Source: Actinomadura geliboluensis (GTDB lineage: Bacteria; Actinomycetota; Actinomycetes; Streptosporangiales; Streptosporangiaceae). Taken from it: DNA of 57,802 nucleotides. Below the pieces are notes generated by a model. That model made no database searches. It saw only the letters and a program-made list of their open reading frames with translations, and was not told the origin of the DNA. Positions 36,818 through 44,727 of this stretch are shown piece by piece. Each line of letters opens with the position of its first letter. Position 1 is the stretch's first letter. A program made the translations under genes and the position numbers. Location of the stretch: contig NZ_VCKZ01000007.1 in assembly GCF_005889745.1 (NCBI RefSeq), forward strand, positions 1-57,802, read 5' to 3'.

Positions 36818-38374
36818 TCACGGGTTCGCGGGAACGCTCCCCGCGACCGGCTCACGGAGGCTGCGCTTGAGCACCTTGCCGCTGGGCGTGCGAGGCAGCG
36901 CGTCGACCAGGTCGACCCGGGTCGGGCATTTGTAGTGTGCGAGCCTTTCCCGGCAGAAGGCGATCACTTCCGGCTCGGTGAGCCGGGCGCCGTCCCTGGC
37001 GACGATCGTCGCGACGACCGTCTCGCCCCAGCGCGGATGGGGGACGCCGACGACGGCGGCCTCCGCCACTCCCGGGTGTTCGGCGAGGACGTTCTCGACC
37101 TCCACCGGATAGACGTTCTCTCCCCCGGTGATGATCATGTCGGTGATGCGGTCGGTCAGGAACAGGTAGCCGTCCTCGTCCAGATGGCCCGCGTCGCCGG
37201 TGCGGAACCAGCCGCCCGCGCGGAAGACCCGGGCGGTGTCGGCCTCGTTGCCGAGGTAGCCGCGGGTGAGCAGGGCGCTGCGCGTCCACACCTCGCCGGT
37301 CGCCCCGGCGGGCAGTTCCTTCTCGGTCGCGGGATCGCGGATCTGGATCTCCACTCCTTCGGCGGCGCGTCCGGCGGAGGCCAGCCGCGCGCCTCCCGCA
37401 CGGTGGTCGTCCGGGCTGAGGAACGTGATCGGCCCGCACGCCTCGGTCATCCCGTAGCTCTGCACGAGGTCGCAGCCGAGCGCCGCCCGCGCCTCCTCGA
37501 TCACCGCGGGCGGCATCGGGGACCCGCCGTAGATGAGGGTCTTCAGGCTGCTCAGGTCGGCGTCCGCCACCGCCGGGCTCTGCACCAGGGTCTGGACGAC
37601 CGCCGGGACGCTCAGCATGTGCGTGGCGCGGACGTCCGCCAGCACGCGCAGGACGCCCTCGGGCGAGGCGTCGGTGAGGAAGACCGACCGCGCTCCCCGG
37701 CCCAGGCAGTAGAACAGCCACCCCGTCCCCGAGACGTGGAACAGCGGAGCGGGGACGCTCACGACCGATCCCGGGCCGACCTCCCATGGCGCGGGCGTCG
37801 CCAGGTTCGCGGTGATGTTGGCGTTGGTCAGCTGCACCGCCTTCGGCTGGCCCGAGGTCCCGGAGGTGTAGATGAGGAGGGTCGTGTCGCCGGGGTCCGC
37901 CGGATGCCGGTCGGCGGTCGTGGGACGCCCGTCGAGCCAGGCGTCGTAACCGGAGACGAGCCGCAGGTCGCCTCCCAGCACCACGACGTTCTCCCCGGCG
38001 TGCGCGACGTCCTCCTCCGCCAGGCCCAGCGCCCGCAGGTACGCGGTGTCGGCGACGACGGCCCCCGGCCTGGCGTGGTCGAGGACGCGCGCGAGTTCGG
38101 CCTGCGCGAGCCGCCAGTTCAGCGGGACGGCGGGGATGCCGCGCCTGTTCGCGCCCGTCATCAGCTCGGCCCAGACGGCGGCGTCGCGGCCCAGGTACGC
38201 GACCGGGCCGCCGGTGTCCGCCAGCGCGTTCGCGACCTGGGCGGAGCGGTGCGCGAGCTCGGCGAAGGTGAGCTGCCTGCCGCCGGCGTTGCCGGTGGCG
38301 GGCCGGTCCGGCGCCTCCCGGGCCCAATGGTCGACCATGTCGGCCATCGCGCCGGTGAATCCGCGGTCGTCCAT
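36818..38374 (-). CDS. Acyl-CoA synthetase (AMP-binding, class I adenylate-forming)
   Basis: A 518-residue acyl/aryl-CoA ligase. I chose the ATG at 38374 (MDDRGFTGAMADMVD); the longer frame would run into the operator region. The P-loop LLIYTSGTSGQPKAVQL, the adenine-binding QSYGMTEACGPITF, the hinge GWFRTGDAGHLDEDGYLFLTDRITDMIITGGENVYP and the C-terminal catalytic PRTPSGKVLKRSL lysine are all present. It activates a carboxylic acid as its CoA thioester. It heads the operon with the enolase-superfamily and PanE-like genes, downstream of a regulon motif at 38475-38494. In the proposed pathway it starts catabolism of a hydroxy acid. Confidence 0.93.
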   Translation of the reverse strand: MDDRGFTGAMADMVDHWAREAPDRPATGNAGGRQLTFAELAHRSAQVANALADTGGPVAYLGRDAAVWAELMTGANRRGIPAVPLNWRLAQAELARVLDHARPGAVVADTAYLRALGLAEEDVAHAGENVVVLGGDLRLVSGYDAWLDGRPTTADRHPADPGDTTLLIYTSGTSGQPKAVQLTNANITANLATPAPWEVGPGSVVSVPAPLFHVSGTGWLFYCLGRGARSVFLTDASPEGVLRVLADVRATHMLSVPAVVQTLVQSPAVADADLSSLKTLIYGGSPMPPAVIEEARAALGCDLVQSYGMTEACGPITFLSPDDHRAGGARLASAGRAAEGVEIQIRDPATEKELPAGATGEVWTRSALLTRGYLGNEADTARVFRAGGWFRTGDAGHLDEDGYLFLTDRITDMIITGGENVYPVEVENVLAEHPGVAEAAVVGVPHPRWGETVVATIVARDGARLTEPEVIAFCRERLAHYKCPTRVDLVDALPRTPSGKVLKRSLREPVAGSVPANP

Positions 38375-38474
38375 GATGAATGCGCCTCCCACCGAACTTC
38401 GGACCGGTTCCGTCCCGATGCCGCCGGCGGGGCGCATCCGGGGGCCGGGACAGCGGTCACCCGTACCTATCATT

Positions 38475-38494
38475 AACCTGACGTCACTTTCAAT
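38475..38494 (-). promoter_or_regulatory. Regulon operator A (ligase operon)
   Basis: AACCTGACGTCACTTTC, containing the palindrome TGACGTCA, lies about 100 bp before the acyl-CoA ligase start. It matches the shared motif found at five other promoters of this cluster (near 41402, 48056, 49761, 52513 and 52598). Confidence 0.6.
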
Positions 38495-38501
38495 AAGGTG
38501 T

Positions 38502-39602
38502 TCAGCGGGCGTCGAGCCGCCGCAGCCCCCGCTCGGCGATCGCGCGGACCTCGTCGTCGAGGTCGCCGAACTCCTGGCCGGCCATCGCGCCCGCCCGCTG
38601 CCGGGCGGCGACGCCCTGGGTGATGACCGCGCACTTGAAGTGCGCCAGCGCCTCGTAGAAGGGCAGGTCGGCCATCTCCACGCCGGTCCGGCGGCAGTAG
38701 CGGGCGGCGATCTCGGCGCGGCTCGGGAAGCCGGGCAGCGCGGTGACGGCCGGGGTCAGCCGCAGGCCCGGCTCGCCGGGCTCCTGCCAGTAGAAGAGCA
38801 GCAGGGCGAGATCGGTCAGCGGATCGCCGAGCGTGGACATCTCCCAGTCGAGCAGGGCCCGCATCCGGCCCGGGTCGTGCGGGTCCATCACGCAGTTGTC
38901 GAGCTTGAAGTCCCCGTGGACGATCGAGGCCCCCCGCGACGCGGGCACGGCCTCCGCGACGCGGCGCCCCAGCTCCTCGACCGGGGCCACGGCCGCGGTG
39001 CGCGACCGCCGCCACTGGTCGGTCCAGCGGCGCACCTGCCGGTCGAGGAAGCCGTCCGGCCTGCCGAAGCCGTCCAGCCCGACCGACCGCGGGTCGATCC
39101 GGTGCAGGGCGGCCAGGACGTCGACGAGCGCGAACGCCAGCTCCGCCCGCTGCCCGGGGCCGTCGGCGTAGCCGTCGGGCATGCGGTCCCGGATGACATG
39201 GCCCTGGACGCGCTCCATGACGTAGAACGGCGAGCCGATGACGGCGCCGTCGTCGTCGAGGACGACGCGCGCCACCGGCACGGGGGACGAGGCGAGCGCC
39301 CGCTGCACCCGCGCCTCGCGGGCCATGTCGTGGGCGCTCGGCAGCAGTTCCCCGGACGGCGGCCGGCGCATCACCAGTTCCCCGGCGGGGCTGGTGAGCA
39401 GGAACGTCAGGTTCGACTTCCCGCCGGCCAGCAGGGTCGCGGTCAGCTCGGTCCAGGCCGCGTCGCCGGTCGCCCGGGCCAGGGCCGCGCCGAGCCTGTC
39501 CGGCCGGACGAGCTCGTCCAGCCCTGCCTGCGCCACCGACCCTGCCTGCGCCACCGCCCCTGCCTGCGCCGCCGGCTCGGTCGCCCGTTCGCTCGTCACC
39601 AT
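38502..39602 (-). CDS. APH-like phosphotransferase, LvaA/ACAD10-kinase-type (4-hydroxyacyl-CoA kinase candidate)
   Basis: A 366-residue kinase of the aminoglycoside-phosphotransferase fold. The glycine-rich LLAGGKSNLTFLL, the catalytic IVHGDFKLDNCVMDP (about 227-240) and the metal-binding LLDWEMSTLGDPLTDLALLL (about 250) are intact. Kinases of this subtype pair with ACAD10/11-type dehydrogenases. In Pseudomonas levulinate catabolism LvaA phosphorylates the 4-hydroxyl of an acyl-CoA. The gene follows just such an ACAD gene here by 28 bp. The N-terminus has three copies of an AQAG repeat, possibly a late addition. True aminoglycoside resistance is unlikely given the context. Confidence 0.88.
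   Translation of the reverse strand: MVTSERATEPAAQAGAVAQAGSVAQAGLDELVRPDRLGAALARATGDAAWTELTATLLAGGKSNLTFLLTSPAGELVMRRPPSGELLPSAHDMAREARVQRALASSPVPVARVVLDDDGAVIGSPFYVMERVQGHVIRDRMPDGYADGPGQRAELAFALVDVLAALHRIDPRSVGLDGFGRPDGFLDRQVRRWTDQWRRSRTAAVAPVEELGRRVAEAVPASRGASIVHGDFKLDNCVMDPHDPGRMRALLDWEMSTLGDPLTDLALLLFYWQEPGEPGLRLTPAVTALPGFPSRAEIAARYCRRTGVEMADLPFYEALAHFKCAVITQGVAARQRAGAMAGQEFGDLDDEVRAIAERGLRRLDAR
39525..39570 (-). repeat. In-frame 18-bp tandem repeat in the kinase gene
   Basis: CCTGCCTGCGCCACCGAC-type units occur about 2.5 times in tandem, encoding AQAGAVAQAGSVAQAG near the kinase N-terminus. The unit is a multiple of three, so copy changes keep the frame. Confidence 0.7.
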
Positions 39603-39630
39603 GCGCCCTCGTCTCCTTCCTCGGCCGCGC

Positions 39631-40839
39631 TCATGCTCCGAAGTCCCAGCCGTTCCCGTTCCGGAACTCGCGGAGCAGCCGCCGCGCCACGTTGACCACG
39701 TGCACCTCGTCCGGGCCGTCGTAGATGCGGCCCGACCTGGCGGCCCGGTACATCCGGCTCAGCGGGGTGTCGTCGGTCAGGCCGGCCGCCCCGTGCACCT
39801 GGACGGCCCGGTCGATGACGTCGTGCAGCATCCGCGCGCCGACGACCTTGATCGCGCCGATCTCGACGCGTGCGCCGTGCCCGCGGTCGATCTTGCTGGC
39901 CGCGTCCAGGGTGAGCAGCCGGCAGGACTGGATCTGCGCCCAGCTCTCGAACACGTGCCGCTGCATCAGCTGCGTCTCGCCCAGCGGCGCCCCCTTGAGC
40001 ATGCGGCCGTTGAGGCGGTCGCACATCAGCTCGAAGGCCCGCTGCGCCTGGCCCAGCCAGCGCATGCAGTGGAAGATGCGTCCCGGTCCGAGCCGCTCCT
40101 GGGCGATGGCGAAGCCCGCGCCGCGCTCGCCGAGCAGGTAGCCGGCGGGCACCCGCACGTCAGTCAGGGTCAGCTCGTAGTGCCCGCTAGAGATGCCCAG
40201 CACCGGGGTCTCCCGGACGATCCGGAACCCCGGCGTGTCGGTCGGCACGACGATCAGCGAGAACGCGCGGTGCGGCGGCGCGTCCGGTTCGGTGCGGCAC
40301 AACACCGTGGTGAAGGCCGCGTCACCGGCGCCCGTGATGAACCACTTCCGGCCGTTCAGTACCCATTCGCCGTCCACGAGCTCGGCGGACGTGGTGAGCC
40401 CGGTCGGGTCCGAGGACGCCACGTCCGGCTCGGTCATGGCGAAGCTCGGCCCCACCTCGCCCCGCACCAGCGGGTCGAGGAAGCGGTCGCGGCACTCGCC
40501 CGCCGCGTGCCGGGACAGCATGAGCGAGTCCTGGAGCGTCCAGGTGCCGAGGGCGTACTGGCCGAAGTCCGAGCGCCCCTGCACTTCGTTCACGTAGACG
40601 TAGTCGAGGAACGGCATTCCGCCGCCGCCGATGTCCGCGGGATGCCCGAGCGCCCACAGCCCTTCCTTCTTGGCCTGGGCCTGCAGCTCCGCGAGCAGCT
40701 CGCGGGACTCGGGGCTCCGCGCGCCGAGCGCGTGCTCGACGGGTTCGACGCGTTCGGTGAGGAACCGGTGCACCGCCCGGCGGAGCGGCACCACGTGCTC
40801 GGGCACCGAGAACGCGCTGGTGAGAGTCGATGGATTCAT
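39631..40839 (-). CDS. Acyl-CoA dehydrogenase, ACAD10/11- or LvaC-like
   Basis: A 402-residue FAD-dependent acyl-CoA dehydrogenase-fold protein. FSIAMTEP-type flavin contacts appear as GPSFAMTEPDVASSDPTGL and VLNGRKWFITGAGD, with the C-terminal QVHGAAGLTDDTPLSRMYR. The segment IYDGPDEVHVVNVARRLL (about 372-388) replaces the YEGTNEI of classical fatty-acid dehydrogenases and, with ASSD, is typical of the ACAD10/11 group. That group removes phosphate from 4-phosphoacyl-CoA to form an enoyl-CoA rather than simply oxidising. It sits between a VOC protein (9-bp gap) and the matching kinase gene, which supports this assignment. Confidence 0.88.
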   Translation of the reverse strand: MNPSTLTSAFSVPEHVVPLRRAVHRFLTERVEPVEHALGARSPESRELLAELQAQAKKEGLWALGHPADIGGGGMPFLDYVYVNEVQGRSDFGQYALGTWTLQDSLMLSRHAAGECRDRFLDPLVRGEVGPSFAMTEPDVASSDPTGLTTSAELVDGEWVLNGRKWFITGAGDAAFTTVLCRTEPDAPPHRAFSLIVVPTDTPGFRIVRETPVLGISSGHYELTLTDVRVPAGYLLGERGAGFAIAQERLGPGRIFHCMRWLGQAQRAFELMCDRLNGRMLKGAPLGETQLMQRHVFESWAQIQSCRLLTLDAASKIDRGHGARVEIGAIKVVGARMLHDVIDRAVQVHGAAGLTDDTPLSRMYRAARSGRIYDGPDEVHVVNVARRLLREFRNGNGWDFGA

Positions 40840-40848
40840 CTGCGGCGG

Positions 40849-41373
40849 CTACTCGCGCGTGGACAGCATCGACTTGTTCCGGCTGTGGTCGACGTCGTCG
40901 AGCGTCGCGGTCAGCAGCCGGTGCGCCTCCGCCGGATCGGCCTCGAAGCCGGGGGTGTCGACGCACAGCTCGATCATGATCCCGTTGGGGTCGATGTAGT
41001 ACAGCGAGCGCAGGTAGTCGTGGTCGACCTCCATGTACGGCTTGACCTCGGCGGCGTCCATCCGGGCGCGCACCTCGGCGACCTTCTCGGCGGTGACGTT
41101 GAACGCGATGTGGTTCACCCAGCGGGGCAGGTTGTTGCCGATGGAGATCTCCGAGCTCCAGCCCTCGCGCTCCCCCGCCCCGTGCAGGTCGAAGAACGCG
41201 ATGCAGCTGCCGTCGCCCGTGTCGTGGAACGTGTGGCGGAAGAACCCGCCGCTCGGCCCCGCCGCCACCTCGGTGTGGACGAGCGGGAAGCCCATCAGTT
41301 CCTCGTAGAAGCGTGTGGTCGCCTCAAGGTCGCGGCAGGCATAGGCGACGTGGTGGATTCCTGGGGCCGGCAT
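40849..41373 (-). CDS. VOC-superfamily protein (extradiol dioxygenase/methylmalonyl-CoA epimerase-like)
   Basis: A 174-residue VOC protein starting at the ATG at 41373, with GGAGG 9 bp upstream; the GTG at 41382 overlaps that site. Metal-ligand positions are visible as GIHHVAYACRDLEATTRFYEEL (His), NHIAFNV (His) and IMIELCVDTPGF (Glu). The fold suits a dioxygenase, an epimerase or a lyase. It is first in the operon VOC-ACAD-kinase and has regulon motif F just upstream. Its role may be to epimerise or rearrange an acyl-CoA intermediate; this is inference. Confidence 0.85.
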   Translation of the reverse strand: MPAPGIHHVAYACRDLEATTRFYEELMGFPLVHTEVAAGPSGGFFRHTFHDTGDGSCIAFFDLHGAGEREGWSSEISIGNNLPRWVNHIAFNVTAEKVAEVRARMDAAEVKPYMEVDHDYLRSLYYIDPNGIMIELCVDTPGFEADPAEAHRLLTATLDDVDHSRNKSMLSTRE

Positions 41374-41401
41374 TGCGTGCACCTCCGAATAGAGCGGGAT
41401 A

Positions 41402-41417
41402 AATCTGTCGTTAGATT
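41402..41417 (-). promoter_or_regulatory. Regulon operator F (VOC-ACAD-kinase operon)
   Basis: AATCTGTCGTTAGATT, an inverted repeat with AATCT/AGATT arms, lies 29 bp before the VOC start. Read on the minus strand, AATCTAACGACAG fits the motif shared by the regulon. Confidence 0.6.
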
Positions 41418-41466
41418 CAGTTTTGGACCGCCGGAACGTCCCCGGCGAAGCGCGGAGCGCCGCGGG

Positions 41467-42300
41467 TCAGCGGCGCGTGAACACCGGCGGACGGCGTTCG
41501 GTGAACGCGCGCACGCCCTCGTGGAAGTCGTCCGTTCCGTGCAGCAGCGCCTGGTCGCTCGCCTCTTGGCGCAGCACCGCATCCAGCCCTTGGGGGCCGG
41601 CGGCCAGCATGGCCTTGGTGAACGCCACGGCAGACTGGGGTTGTTCGGCCAGCACGCGGGCTATCTCCATGGCGCGTTGCAGAGCCTCCCCTGGCTGCGC
41701 CCGGTAGTCGGCAAGGCCGACATCGACCGCCTCTGCCCCGCGCACCGGCTCGTCTAGCAGCAGCATCCGCCGGGCCATGCCGTAGCCCACCCGGTGCGGC
41801 AGGGACCAGAGCAGACCCAGATCCGCCATGAGCCCCAGGCGCGGGAAGGCGCACCGGAACGTCGCGTCCTCGGCGGCGACCACCAGATCGCAGGCCAGCG
41901 CCAGGGACAGCCCGGCACCGACCGCATGCCCCTCGACCGCGGCGACCACCGGCTTCCGGCCCGCCGCCAGCGTCCGGACCGTGCGGTGAAGCGCGACGAG
42001 GTTGTCATGGGTCGAGGCGACGGTCGCATTGTGCAGGACGGCGATGTCCACACCGGCGCAGAACGTCCCCTCGGAGCCGGTGAGGACGAAGGCCCGGACG
42101 CCCGGGTCGTCCAGCGCCTCCTCCAGCCGTCCCTGCAAGACGGCCATGGACTCCATGGTGAAGGCGTTCCGCTTGCCAGGCCGGTTGAGCCTGAAGACGC
42201 GCACCGCCCCCACGTCCTCGACGCTCACCTCATCGGACGGACGGCCGGTCTTGGACGCAGGAGAAGCCGCCGACGGCGTGCCCTCATGGGGTGCTGACAT
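41467..42300 (-). CDS. Enoyl-CoA hydratase/isomerase family protein
   Basis: A 277-residue crotonase-fold protein starting at the ATG at 42300 after AGAGGTGACC. The oxyanion-hole segments RPGKRNAFTMESMAVLQ and GTFCAGVDIAVL, and the downstream KPVVAAVEGHAVGAGLSLALACDL, are typical. The acidic pair usual in hydratases is not fully conserved to my eye (RLGLMADLGLLWSL), so isomerase or another crotonase activity cannot be excluded. It is the last gene of the Liv importer-SDR-hydratase operon. In the proposed route it would hydrate the 2-enoyl-CoA made by the ACAD. Confidence 0.88.
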   Translation of the reverse strand: MSAPHEGTPSAASPASKTGRPSDEVSVEDVGAVRVFRLNRPGKRNAFTMESMAVLQGRLEEALDDPGVRAFVLTGSEGTFCAGVDIAVLHNATVASTHDNLVALHRTVRTLAAGRKPVVAAVEGHAVGAGLSLALACDLVVAAEDATFRCAFPRLGLMADLGLLWSLPHRVGYGMARRMLLLDEPVRGAEAVDVGLADYRAQPGEALQRAMEIARVLAEQPQSAVAFTKAMLAAGPQGLDAVLRQEASDQALLHGTDDFHEGVRAFTERRPPVFTRR

Positions 42301-42311
42301 GGTCACCTCTC

Positions 42312-43085
42312 CTAGACCGCCGTCCATCCGCCGTCGACGGACAGCGTGCTGCCGGTGACGTAGGTGGAGGCGTCCGAAGCCAGGTACACGAGCGCTCCGT
42401 CCAGTTCGTCGGCGCGCCCTCCGCGGCCCATCGGGATGGTGCGGCGGATATAGGCGCGGCCCTGGTCGGTGGAGAACAGCTCCTGGCTCATCTCCGACTC
42501 GAAGTAGCCCGGCGCGATCGCGTTCACGCGCACTCCCTCGCGCGCCCACTGCGAGGCCAGTTCCCGCGTGAGGTTGACGGCTCCGGCCTTGCTGGCGCAG
42601 TAGCCGGCGTGCGGGATGCGCTTGGACCCGACCAGGCCCAGCGCGGAGGCGATGTTGACGATGCTCCCCCCGCCCTGCTCGACCATCGCGAGCCCGGCGT
42701 ACCGGGCGCAGGTGTAGAGGCCGACCAGGTTGACCTCCAGCAGGCGGCGGAAGTCGTCGGTGGTCTCCTCGGCCACCGTCTTCACATGGGTCGCGCCGGC
42801 GTTGTTCACCAGCACGTCGAGCCGTCCCGCCCACGCCCGCGCCCGGTCGACGAGCTCGCGCACCTCGGCCTCGACGGTCACGTCCGCCGTCACCGGCAGG
42901 ACGCGGTCCTCGCCCAGTTCCCGCGCCAGCTCCTCCAGGTCGCGGGTGCGGCGCGCGGCCGCCGCGACCCGGGCCCCGCGCCCGGCCAGGCACCGGACGA
43001 AGCGCCTGCCCAGACCGGACGAGGCACCGGTGACGATCACGCCGCGCCCGGTGAGGTCGAACAGATCGGACTGTGGCTCGGCCAC
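42312..43085 (-). CDS. Short-chain dehydrogenase/reductase (3-hydroxyacyl-CoA dehydrogenase candidate)
   Basis: A 257-residue classical SDR with the cofactor motif GVIVTGASSGLGRRF (about 16-30), the NNAG motif, and the catalytic Ser in NIASALGLV with GYCASKAG supplying Tyr and Lys (about Y162, K166). The Arg-rich first strand end (ARVAAAARRTRD) suggests NADP preference. It lies 11 bp upstream of the hydratase gene and 35 bp downstream of LivG, so all are one transcript. In the Lva-like pathway the SDR oxidises a 3-hydroxyacyl-CoA. Confidence 0.9.
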   Translation of the reverse strand: MAEPQSDLFDLTGRGVIVTGASSGLGRRFVRCLAGRGARVAAAARRTRDLEELARELGEDRVLPVTADVTVEAEVRELVDRARAWAGRLDVLVNNAGATHVKTVAEETTDDFRRLLEVNLVGLYTCARYAGLAMVEQGGGSIVNIASALGLVGSKRIPHAGYCASKAGAVNLTRELASQWAREGVRVNAIAPGYFESEMSQELFSTDQGRAYIRRTIPMGRGGRADELDGALVYLASDASTYVTGSTLSVDGGWTAV

Positions 43086-43120
43086 TTAATGCTCCTGACG
43101 GCTGGAGGGGTCTTCGGACG

Positions 43121-43915
43121 TCACGCGGGGTCGGCCTCGGCGCTGCCGAGGTAGGCGGCGAGGACCGCGGGGTCGCGGCCGATCTCCTCGGGGGTGCCGA
43201 CGGCGACGAGGCGGCCGAAGTCGAGGACGGCGATCCGGTCGCAGATGTCCATCACCACGCCCATGTTGTGCTCGATCAGCACCACCGTGAGCCCGAGCCG
43301 CTCGTGGGCGTCGAGGATGGCGTCGACCATGGACTCGACCTCGTCGTGCGTCATCCCGGCGACGGGCTCGTCCAGCAGCAGCACGTCGGGCTCGGCGGCG
43401 AGGGCCCGGCACAGCTCGACCTGGCGCTGCGTCCCGCCGGGCAGTTCGCCCATCCGCGTGTCCCGCAGCTCGCCCAGGCCGAACATCTCCAGGGTCTCCT
43501 CCGCCTTGGCCCTGCTCTCGCGCTCCTCGCGCGCGGCCCAGCCGTACCAGAGCATGCCGCGCAGGATGCCGGCGCGCTGCCGGGCGATGCAGCCGAGCAG
43601 CACGCTGTCGAGGACGGTCATGGTGGGGAAGGACTCGACGTTCTGGAACGTCCGCCCGATGCCGAGCGCGTTGACCCGGTCGGGCCGGGAACCGAGGATG
43701 TCCCGGCCGCGGTGCCGGATCCTGCCCTCCTGCGGGCGGTAGACCCCGGACACGCAGTTGAACAGCGAGGACTTGCCGGCGCCGTTGGGCCCGATGATGC
43801 CGAAGGTCTCCCCCTCGCGGATCTCCAGCGAGACGCCGTCGAGGGACCTGACGCCGCTGAAGTTCAGCGTGACGTCCTGGAGTTCGAGTACCACGGGGTG
43901 CTCGGTGGTGGTCAT
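43121..43915 (-). CDS. livG: Branched-chain amino acid-type ABC transporter ATPase (LivG-like)
   Basis: A 264-residue LivG-type ATPase starting at the ATG at 43915. Walker A is GPNGAGKSS (about 42-50), the Q-loop is near IGRTFQNV, and Walker B is DVLLLDEPVAG with the H-loop His in VVLIEHNMG. The ABC signature reads LPGGTQRQVE instead of LSGGQ. LivG has the long helical insert before the signature seen in this family. The gene overlaps livF by 4 bp. With LivF it powers the importer; the substrate is probably the carboxylic or hydroxy acid degraded by this cluster. Confidence 0.92.
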   Translation of the reverse strand: MTTTEHPVVLELQDVTLNFSGVRSLDGVSLEIREGETFGIIGPNGAGKSSLFNCVSGVYRPQEGRIRHRGRDILGSRPDRVNALGIGRTFQNVESFPTMTVLDSVLLGCIARQRAGILRGMLWYGWAAREERESRAKAEETLEMFGLGELRDTRMGELPGGTQRQVELCRALAAEPDVLLLDEPVAGMTHDEVESMVDAILDAHERLGLTVVLIEHNMGVVMDICDRIAVLDFGRLVAVGTPEEIGRDPAVLAAYLGSAEADPA

Positions 43916-44727
43916 CGGCTCGCCCTCTCCGCGGTCCGCCGGGCACGCCGCCCGCTCATGTCCTGCCCGCCCATGTAGTAGCGCGCGACCCGCTCGTCTC
44001 CGGCCAGTTCGGCGGCCGGGCCGCCGCACACGATCCGGCCGCCCTCCAGCACGTAGCCGTACTCGGCGACCTGGAAGGCCAGCAGGGCGTTCTGCTCGAC
44101 CAGCAGGACGGTGGTGCCCTTCGCGTTGATGGCCAGGACGACGTCGCGGATCTCCTCGACGATCCGCGGCGCCAGCCCCAGGCTCGGCTCGTCCAGGACC
44201 AGCAGCCGGGGCTGGGTCATCAGCGCCCGGCCGATCGCGAGCATCTGCTGCTCGCCGCCGGACAGGAAGCCCGCCCGCTGCCCGAGCCGCCGCCGCAGCA
44301 CCGGGAACAGGTCGAGGATCTCCTCGAACGCCGGCTCCCGGCGGGCGTCGTCGCGGCGCAGGGTGTGCGCGCCGGCCAGCAGGTTCTCCCGCACCGTGAG
44401 GTTGGGGAAGACCTGCCGCCCTTCGAGCACCTGCGCCACGCCGCGCCGCACGACGGCGGAGGCGTCCGCGCCGGTGATGACGTCGTCGTCCAGCGTGACC
44501 CGCCCGCGGTGGACCGCGCCCTCGTGGTGCTTGAGGAGCCCGGAGACCGCGCGCAGCAGCGACGTCTTGCCGGCGCCGTTCGGCCCGACCAGCGTCACGA
44601 TCCGGCCGGCGGGCACCTTCAGGGAGACCTCCTCCAGGACGACGCCTCCCGTCCGGTAGCCCACGGTGAGGTCGTCGACGGCGAGGCTCGCCGCCGCGTT
44701 CTTCTCGGCCGCGTTCTTCTCAGCCAT
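43912..44727 (-). CDS. livF: Branched-chain amino acid-type ABC transporter ATPase (LivF-like)
   Basis: A 271-residue LivF-type ATPase with Walker A GPNGAGKTS (about 48-56), signature LSGGEQQMLAIGRAL, Walker B RLLVLDEPSLGLAP and H-loop LLVEQNALLAF (Gln-Asn in place of the His, as in many LivF). The start MAEKNAAEKNAA contains a short tandem repeat. It overlaps livG (4 bp) and livM (8 bp). Confidence 0.92.
   Translation of the reverse strand: MAEKNAAEKNAAASLAVDDLTVGYRTGGVVLEEVSLKVPAGRIVTLVGPNGAGKTSLLRAVSGLLKHHEGAVHRGRVTLDDDVITGADASAVVRRGVAQVLEGRQVFPNLTVRENLLAGAHTLRRDDARREPAFEEILDLFPVLRRRLGQRAGFLSGGEQQMLAIGRALMTQPRLLVLDEPSLGLAPRIVEEIRDVVLAINAKGTTVLLVEQNALLAFQVAEYGYVLEGGRIVCGGPAAELAGDERVARYYMGGQDMSGRRARRTAERASR

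Noticed and set aside
38502-39602. Aminoglycoside resistance kinase
   Set aside because: The fold is APH-like, but the gene is in an operon with an ACAD and shares their regulon motif, so an acyl-CoA kinase role fits better.
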